64,000 nt of DNA from Nematopogon swammerdamellus (Eukaryota; Arthropoda; Insecta; Lepidoptera; Adelidae). Under the pieces are notes generated by a model. That model saw only the letters and a list, made by a program, of their open reading frames with translations, did not search any database and was not told where the DNA came from. Of the stretch, positions 57,655 through 64,000 are shown piece by piece. The stretch lies in the NCBI GenBank assembly GCA_946902875.1, contig OX336353.1, forward strand, positions 21,295,246-21,359,245, given 5' to 3'. Position 1 is the first letter of the stretch, and the number at the start of each line of letters is the position of its first letter. The position numbers were made by a program, and so were the translations under genes.

Positions 57655-57700
57655 TATAAATTTGACGTCGCGCTAGTACCGGGCATCATTCAGTTGAGCA
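57655..57700 (+). promoter_or_regulatory. TATA box and initiator
   Basis: TATAAA at 57655-57660 and an arthropod initiator-like TTCAGT at 57689-57694 are about 32 bp apart, a little wide for the usual spacing. They lie just before spliced leader exons that lead to the + strand gene at 58.36 kb. Confidence 0.5.
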
Positions 57701-58186
57701 GTAAGCAGTAAGTACAAGTGCCTAGTGAAAAGTGGAAAGTGAACAAGTAAGTGCCTGCCCCGCCTTCGCCGAGACTCAAGGAACTCGACTGGTAAGTTTT
57801 ATCTCTTCATAACTAGGGCAATTTTTACTTGTTATTCTCAGACTCTTTGCACTGTTTTTAATTGAAAAAATACTTTGAAATTTCAAATAAAACACTTGAT
57901 CAATTCCCGTCTGTTTTCCAATTTTTAAGCATCACAATTTCAAATACTTGTAAAAATTTCATGCATGTTTAAACTCTGCTCTGTCTCATGTTTTTAAGCG
58001 ATGTAATGATTGATTGACTCTTGCGCTCGTTCAAATACTTGCAAATTTTCTTTTCTTTGAAACTTTGTAAATAATTATGCTATAAAACTTGTCCTCCCCG
58101 CTTGTTTCAGATCGGAGCGTCGGAGAGAAATCAAGCGGTCTCGAGAAATCCTTCAGCACGGCGCTGTGCACAGCAGATACAGTCAT
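57692..58186 (+). other. Spliced 5' leader exons
   Basis: Leader exon 1 (about 57692-57791) ends G|GTAAGT. Leader exon 2 (58111-58186) follows CTTGTTTCAG and ends CAT|GTAAGT. Exon 2 supplies the first two bases (AT) of the start codon of the next gene. Both introns have good consensus ends. Confidence 0.6.
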
Positions 58187-58911
58187 GTAAGTAAGTAGAA
58201 GTATTTTACAATATCTAGAAAACATTATCTTTTTCTTCAACGCCGCGCATGTTTTGAAGTGAACTCACGTAACTGTCACGCTCAGCATTTCCGCCGCGCA
58301 GTCCTACGGACAGCTTTTTTTATTCTAAACCACTGCAGCTATTATTTCTTCTTTACAGGAGCAAGAAAGCCAGCCTGCCTAGCCTCTTATCTTCCGATGA
58401 GGACGTTGCAGCACCGTCGTCTCTGATACCTGACCGGAAGAAAAAGAGAACTCCAGCTGCCCGGCCGTCAGCGTCTAGCAAGAAATCGCGATCCAATCCT
58501 CTCCCAAGTTCTACACACTCGTCCGGCGAGGAAGACATCGTGCGGCCCTCGAAGAAGCGCTCCCCATCGCATGGTGAGGTTGCTAATAACAAGCTTGCGT
58601 ATCAGCTATTCGGTACCGATAGCGAGGATGGCGGTGAGAAACAGGAGCGACCAAAAATATTGCTCGCTAATTCTTTAAGCCGTCGGTCATCGTGCGGATA
58701 CTCGAAGCATGAGCTGACTGTTAAGGACGGCGAATACTATGTAGAATTAAAAATTTACAACTCGAAAGACATTGCTATGGTGAGGCCTGCCGACCGCTGG
58801 AGGCATGCCCTCATAACGCTGCGCGAGAATTTAGCCGAAAATTCCACTGGGTGGTCCCACCTGCAGTCGTTTGTAAAAGAAGAGAAAAAATTTTATGATA
58901 AGAAGCAGTAA
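58185..58911 (+). CDS. Spliced 184-aa basic protein, start codon split by intron
   Basis: AT at 58185-58186, then an intron (58187-58358, GTAAGT...TTTACAG), then G at 58359. This forms ATG and runs open to TAA at 58909-58911. The N-terminal half is Ser/Lys/Arg-rich and probably disordered (SKKASLPSLLSSDEDVAAPS; KKRTPAARPSASSKKSRSN). The C-terminal half looks folded (HELTVKDGEYYVELKIYNSK, then RWRHALITLRENLAENSTGW). An inner ATG at 58540 would give only 123 residues and lose the basic part. No family was recognised; a DNA-binding role is a guess. The polymerase begins 49 bp later. Confidence 0.65.
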
Positions 58912-58960
58912 TTAAGAAATTTATAATATTGAGGAAGCAGTTTAGGGATTACTTTTAATA

Positions 58961-61900
58961 ATGTACTGTGAAAAATGTAATGTTAGCGTTCACAAATCCT
59001 ATTTTCATGCTCATAAGAGAAGCAATTTACATAAAACGAATAGTCTATTGAGCACCGAATTTGGTAATGTGAGACTGATCGCGTCAGCTTTTAAAAAAAG
59101 AGTATGCAGTTACCGTATACAACCATCGCAAAAACTTATCACGCCTGAGGCATTCTTGAAGCAAGTAAAATCAGAATTAAAAACTCTTATAGAAATACAC
59201 TTAGAGAAGCATACATCGCTTAAAGTAAATTTGGAATTCTTTGCTCATTTTACTCTACCTCAAAACGATGAAACCGAGTTGAAATCATTTAATACGCGGT
59301 ATGAGGCTATACTGAGAGGTACTAACATCGCGATATTTTACCAGCATGCTGTAGAACGTTTAATTCACAAAAGTTCTGAATTTGAACATCGAGATAGCGG
59401 ATGGACACTTAAAAATGTTGCGTACCTTGAGCTAAACATTAATAGATATAATCCTTTGAGGGCTGGATCGTACATTCCCTTGCCGCCAGCTCTTCGACGC
59501 AATAAAAGTTGTTTAAATATTCAAAATAGCGATAAATACTGCTTTGCGTGGTGTATCACAGCGCATTTACATCCTGCTTCCAGAAACCCACACAGAGTTA
59601 ATTCATATCCGCACTTTTCCACAGTGCTTAACACATATAATCTAAATTTCCCGCCCAGTTTTGAAGATATAACATTTTTTGAAAATAGCAATCCATGCAT
59701 TAGCGTGAATGTGTACGGGTTAGCCTCAAATTCTAATGTAAACGGGCCTCTATACAGGACTCAAAACAGAAAATACAATCATATAAATTTATTGTTCATA
59801 CAGAAGGGCGGGAAGTCGCATTACTGCCTGATCACAAATCTCGGTCTTTTGGTTTAAAAACAAATATCAAAGCATCATGGGAAATCCTTTCTTTGTGAAG
59901 ATTGCTTGCTTACTTTTACCAGTGAAAATAAATTTAATGGGCATGACTGCTCTCGAGTGCGAACCATATTGCCCGCAAAAGACACTTTCTTAGAATTTCA
60001 TAATTGGGAAAAAATGCAGAGAGTTCCATTCGTTATTTACGCTGACTTTGAAAGTATACTGAAGCCGTGTTTAGACGAGAGTCGGGATACAGAAAAGACA
60101 TGTTATGCTACAATACACGAGCCTAGTTGTTTTGCATTTTATATATGCTCAGCTTTAAAACCTGAATTAAATAAACTAGTCCAGTATCGAGGGCGCGATT
60201 GCGTGAAAAAATTCGTGAAAATGCTTACAAAAGAAGTTCTTCAACTTGACGGTATATTACATACAGCCACGCCTATGAAGACCTTGAACTCAGAGCAGGA
60301 AAAGCTTTTAGCGGAAGCAGAAAAATGTCATATATGCGGGGATTATTTATTCGGTGACATAGTAGCGGATCATGATCATATGACTGGGGAGCTAAGAGGC
60401 CCAGCTCATTCGAGCTGCAATTTATCATTTAAAAAATGCTCGTTTGTACCTGTATTCTTCCATAATTTGACTGGTTACGACAGCCATTTATTTATCAAAG
60501 AGTTAGGCAGCACGCCAGGTGTTATAAAAATTATACCTAAAAATAAAGAAAATTATATATCATTTACTAAATACATCCCTCTAAGCAAAGATCATTTCGC
60601 GCAGATAAAATTTGTTGATTCGTTCAAATTTTTAAATTCTAGTCTTGAAAAACTCGCTCAGAGTCTTAACGATACAGATTTTACACATTTGAAGTCGTTC
60701 TTTCCCGAGCGCGAACTTTTCAACTTGATACGCCGTAAAGGAGTGTTCCCATACGACTATGTTGATTCCTGGGGTAAATATGATGAAATCGAGTTACCGT
60801 TAAAAGATAGTTTTTACAACGCGCTCACTTCGGCTGATATATCGCAAAGCGATTATGAGCATGCTGTAAATGTTTGGAGACAATTTAGAGTTAAAAGTTT
60901 GGGTCAATATACAGAACTTTACTTAAAAAGCGATGTTCTGTTATTGTGCGATATATTTGAAAACTTTAGGAATATGAGCTTAAAACATTACAAGCTCGAT
61001 CCGGCTTATTATGTAACCTCGCCGGGGCTGAGCTGGGATGCGATGCTACTTCACACTAAAGTCAAACTTGAATTGATCTCTGATATAGAGATTTATCAAT
61101 TTTTCGAGAAAGGTGTTCGAGGAGGATTGGCTCAGGTCTCTTTGTAAACCTAATAACAAGTATCTGCCTGATCATGACGAGTCATTACCCTCAAGTTTTT
61201 GCATATATCTCGATTCAAATAACTTATATGGCTTTTCCATGATGAGGAAAATGCCGGTGTCCCAATTTTCATTTTTAACCGCTAATGAAATCGCGAGCTT
61301 GGACATTCGCTCGGTCCCCGATAACAGCGACATTGGCTATGTTTTGGAGGTTGATTTGAAATACCCGTCATATTTGCACGACGATCATTCGGATTTACCT
61401 TTCGCGCCTGAAAAACTTACACCGCCTGGCGGCGCTAACTCGAAACTCATAGCAAGTTTATATCACAAACATAACTATGTTATTCATTACATCCACTTAA
61501 AGACATGTCTGAATAATGGTTTGATATTGAAAAAAGTGCATAGAGCACTCGTTTTCAAGCAGGACGACTTTCTGAAAAAGTATATTGAACTTAACACTTC
61601 TTTGCGCACGGTTGCCAAGTCAGAATTTGAAAAGGATAATTTTAAAAAAATGAATAACGCTATCTTCGGAAAAACAATCGAAAACAAACGTAAGCAAGCT
61701 AATGTGAAATTAGTGAACTCGTGGAGAGACGATCGTAATATAACGAACAAGATTTTAAGCGCTGAAAAACTCGTATGCATGCCTAACTTCAAAAGCATTT
61801 CGATATTTTCAGAAAATCTAGCAGCGGTTCAATTGCATCCTGAAGAAATTGTTTTGGACAGGCCAATTTACATCGGTTTTACCGTATTAGAACTTTCGAA

Positions 61901-62441
61901 AGCCCATCTATACAATTTTCATTACTCTGTAATGAAGCGAAAGTTCAGTAAAAATATAAAATTATGTTATACTGATACGGACAGTTTACTTTACCATGTG
62001 TTTACTGATGACATATACAGAGATATAAAAGACGATATTTCAAATTTTGATACAAGCAACTTTGCCTGCAATAATATTTACGGTATACCTAGAGTAAATA
62101 TGAAAGTTCCCGGTCTCTTCAAAGACGAAATGGGAGGTGTGGTTATATCAGAGTTCATAGGACTTCGCGCTAAACTGTACTGCATAAAAACATCGGATTC
62201 ATCTATAAAGAAAGCAAAAGGTATATCCGGATCTGTTACCAAGCAATTACGCAGCGATGAATACAAACACGCTCTTGACAGCGGCGCGATAGTTCGGCGT
62301 AAAATGCATACTATTCGATCGGTTAATCACAATGTATTCACACAGGAAATCTTTAAATCGGTGCTCGATAGATCTGATGATAAGCGGCGATTGTTGAAAA
62401 GAAGCTATAATACTTTGCCATGGGGGCATTATAAATTGTAA
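58961..62441 (+). pseudogene. Protein-primed DNA polymerase B, broken twice
   Basis: Three consecutive open parts. 58961-59857 holds a C2H2-type N-terminus (MYCEKCNVSVHKSYFHAHKR) and terminal-protein-like region; it ends at TAA 59855-59857, after which the same frame stays open. 59906-61147 holds the exonuclease motifs (YADFES; NLTGYDSHL; YLKSDVLLLCD) and an inserted HNH-type zinc module (CHICGDY, ADHDHMTGELRG). 61113-62441 holds polymerase motifs A (LDSNNLYG), B (MNNAIFGKTIEN) and C (YTDTDSLLY). A frameshift lies at about 61125-61145. Family polymerases are one chain of about 1150 residues, so this copy is inactive unless recoded. Confidence 0.9.
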
Positions 62442-63135
62442 TTGCGTCTTAAAAATAATTCATTTACGTGTTTGCGTGTTTGATCTGCTGTTTTTTTATA
62501 CTTTTTATAAGCTAAGTACTTGCCCTATGAAGGCATTATAATTGTAACCGTATCTTATAATTAATCCAAGTGTTTTTATGATGCTGTTCATGTAATAGAA
62601 TAAATAAAATATTCTTGTTTGCTAATAAACATGTTTTATTTTAATTAGACCTCCATTACTATACGTGTTCATGATATAAAACTTGGCAAAAATATAGCCT
62701 CCTACGAGAATTTCAGGGAAATAGGAAAGATTTCATAATATAGTCTGGTTGTGGAGGGCTTGATGAATTTCCTGCTTGATGGGGTATTTGAGTATGTATG
62801 TACAATAGCTCGCATGCAAACGATAAAGAGATTCATTACATGAAATTTAATAGTGCTCCACGGGCGGGTGGGCTTTAGACAAAGCGAGAATTGCTTGAAA
62901 TACTTAGAATATAAAAAAATATTGCATACAATATTTTATAAAGCATGCATGCCTTACTTACAGCGTCTCTAAAAAAAAAAAATTGCAAACATTTATAATC
63001 GCTATATGCAGCTCATCGGCATTCAGTCTTATCAATACATGAATATCAGCAGGTAAATTGAGTTTTATCGATTTGAAGTTAACAGAATTTAACCTCGACT
63101 TTATTCAAATAATCAGCATAGTTGCCCGCAGCGAT
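62442..63135. other. Right non-coding end of the element
   Basis: Polyadenylation-type AATAAA sequences at about 62600-62625 fit the polymerase transcript. The remainder is AT-rich and leads into the right terminal palindrome. ATCGGCATTCAG near 63017 is also found, inverted, in the left 157-bp repeats, so the terminal repeat may be longer than the palindrome. Confidence 0.5.
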
Positions 63136-63276
63136 ACAGTAGAATTGGGTTATCTAATTCACCTCGGCAGAAACATCTTGGTGTTCAGGATAATGAGCAT
63201 GAGCGAAGCGATGCGAGTTAGACTGAACGGCATGATGTTTGTCGAGGTGAATTAGATAGCCCAATTCTACACTACT
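63136..63276. repeat. Right terminal palindrome
   Basis: Arms at about 63139-63177 and 63234-63270 pair closely, with CATGAGCGAAGCGATG in the central part, also present in the left palindrome in inverted form. The last bases TACACTACT are the complement of the left AGTAGTGTA. Confidence 0.85.
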
Positions 63277-63282
63277 CTTATT
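63277..63282. repeat. Right 6-bp target-site duplication (CTTATT)
   Basis: Same six bases as at 52523-52528, directly outside the right terminus. Confidence 0.9.
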
Positions 63283-64000
63283 GTATATTTGATGTGGTTC
63301 TGTCCAGTTTATTTTCTCGTTACGCTTACCCGTTAAATATAATGATGCTTGAATATCTGCAGCATGTGGGATAAACCTTCTGTAGAAGTTAGCCATTCCA
63401 AGGTAGCGGCGCATTTGACAGATTGTTTCTGGTTTGGGGAAATTAATAATGGCAGATACCTTGTCGTCGTGTGGTTTTAATCCTTCTTCGGATATATCAT
63501 AGCCGAGTAAAAAGACGCTATTCTGAGAGAATGTACATTTTACAATGTTTATCTTTAGTCCGTAGTCTGATAGCTTCTGTCAAACGATTTTTAAATGCTC
63601 CTTGTGTTGCGAGTCATTCTGTGATGCGATTAAAATATCATCAATGTAGACAAAGACGAAGTCTACATCTGCGAAAAATTCATTCATGAATCGTTGGAAT
63701 GTTTGAGCTGCGTTCTTGAGACCAAATGGCATGAACAGAAATTCATAAAGTCCAAATGGTGTTGTAATTGCGGTTTTGTCGACATGTTTAGGTAGAGTAC
63801 AGGTATTTGCTGATAGGCACGAACAAGATCTATGGTGGAGAATGTTGTTTGTCGGCAAGAAAGTTTGTGCAATCTTGAATGTTCGAGTGTGTTTAGAAGT
63901 TTCTGCATTCTTTGTTCGTTGCTTTCTGATAAGCGTTTGATGATGCTTCAGTACTTCATATGTTGTGGATGGGTCCGATTTGATAACGTCGGCGACAGTC
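63283..64000 (-). pseudogene. Ty3/gypsy reverse transcriptase region
   Basis: Reading leftward from the window edge, frames contain TPFGLYEFLFMPFGLKNAAQ and FVYIDDILIAS (catalytic YIDD), then MRRYLGMANFYRRFIPHAAD up to the inserted element at 63276. Frame changes occur near 63590 and 63700-63900. The RNase H and integrase of the same element resume at 52522. The N-terminal RT and gag lie beyond 64 kb. Confidence 0.9.

Larger units (their letters stand above)
52529..63276. mobile_element. Polinton/adintovirus-like element (10,748 bp)
   Basis: Bounded by inverted termini starting AGTAGTGTA, each inside a palindrome of about 140 bp, and by the CTTATT duplication. Its left half is coded on the - strand (PLA2 protein, integrase C-terminus, packaging ATPase). 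Its right half is on the + strand (small ORFs, a spliced gene, DNA polymerase B). Polintons/Mavericks and adintoviruses share this set. Major capsid, protease and integrase core were not found, and polymerase and ATPase are broken, so the copy is probably not active. It sits inside a gypsy pol gene. Confidence 0.88.

Noticed and set aside
57376..57711. 111-codon frame upstream of the spliced gene
   Set aside because: It overlaps the TATA/initiator and leader exon, and its translation has no family or clear domain.
53386..62441. Integrated exogenous virus rather than transposon
   Set aside because: Adintovirus-like genes overlap with Polintons, but the exact TSD and inverted termini fit an integrated Polinton-type element. 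Capsid and protease genes are not seen, so a virus origin cannot be separated from a transposon here.

Overview
The window looks like nuclear DNA of an insect, most probably a lepidopteran. It holds a large, repeat-filled stretch of one gene: Serrate (Ser, the Jagged-type Notch ligand) on the + strand. The animal is inferred from spliced exons with GT-AG borders, short TTAGG tracts, many tRNA-headed SINEs, Jockey/CR1-like LINEs, BEL/Pao and Ty3/gypsy LTR elements, fold-back MITEs and a Polinton-like element. I saw no bacterial operons, CRISPR array or rRNA. The species cannot be fixed by eye.

Layout. 1-29.7 kb is probably an upstream Ser intron or flank: tandem repeats, CpG-rich islands, SINEs, fold-back elements, LINE fragments and a broken BEL/Pao element (about 21.9-27.0 kb, - strand) that carries its own insertion. 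The N-terminal Ser exons (signal peptide, most of the MNNL/C2 domain) were not found and should lie before the window. 29.7-48.5 kb carries nine Ser exons whose splice phases all fit: the end of the N-terminal domain, the DSL domain and about ten EGF-like repeats. 48.5-64 kb reads as a further intron: a Jockey-like LINE, then a Ty3/gypsy element on the - strand, interrupted between RT and RNase H by a 10,748-bp Polinton/adintovirus-like element at 52529-63276.

The most unusual part is the Ser exon neighbourhood. The EGF1/2 exon is preceded by a 159-bp tandem array, 27 units in all (31239-35506), open throughout in the Ser frame. Each unit is an exon copy that keeps a 3' splice acceptor, has lost its 5' donor, and has altered EGF cysteines. 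Read through, the array would add 26 x 53 = 1378 residues to the protein; splicing to the last unit alone gives an ordinary Serrate. Three other small tandem duplications hit exon ends of the same gene: a 32-bp donor duplication at about 35.5 kb, a 164-bp unit x3 at 38.3-38.8 kb, and a 150-bp exon duplication at 40.6-40.9 kb.

The Polinton-like element is flanked by a 6-bp target duplication (CTTATT), starts AGTAGTGTA, and both ends are about 140-bp palindromes able to fold as hairpins. Its - strand half encodes a phospholipase A2 (parvovirus VP1-like) protein, an integrase C-terminus with chromodomain and a broken packaging ATPase. Its + strand half encodes two small proteins, a spliced gene whose ATG appears to be split by an intron, and a protein-primed type DNA polymerase B broken by a stop and a frameshift. 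Major capsid and protease genes were not seen, so this copy appears decayed.
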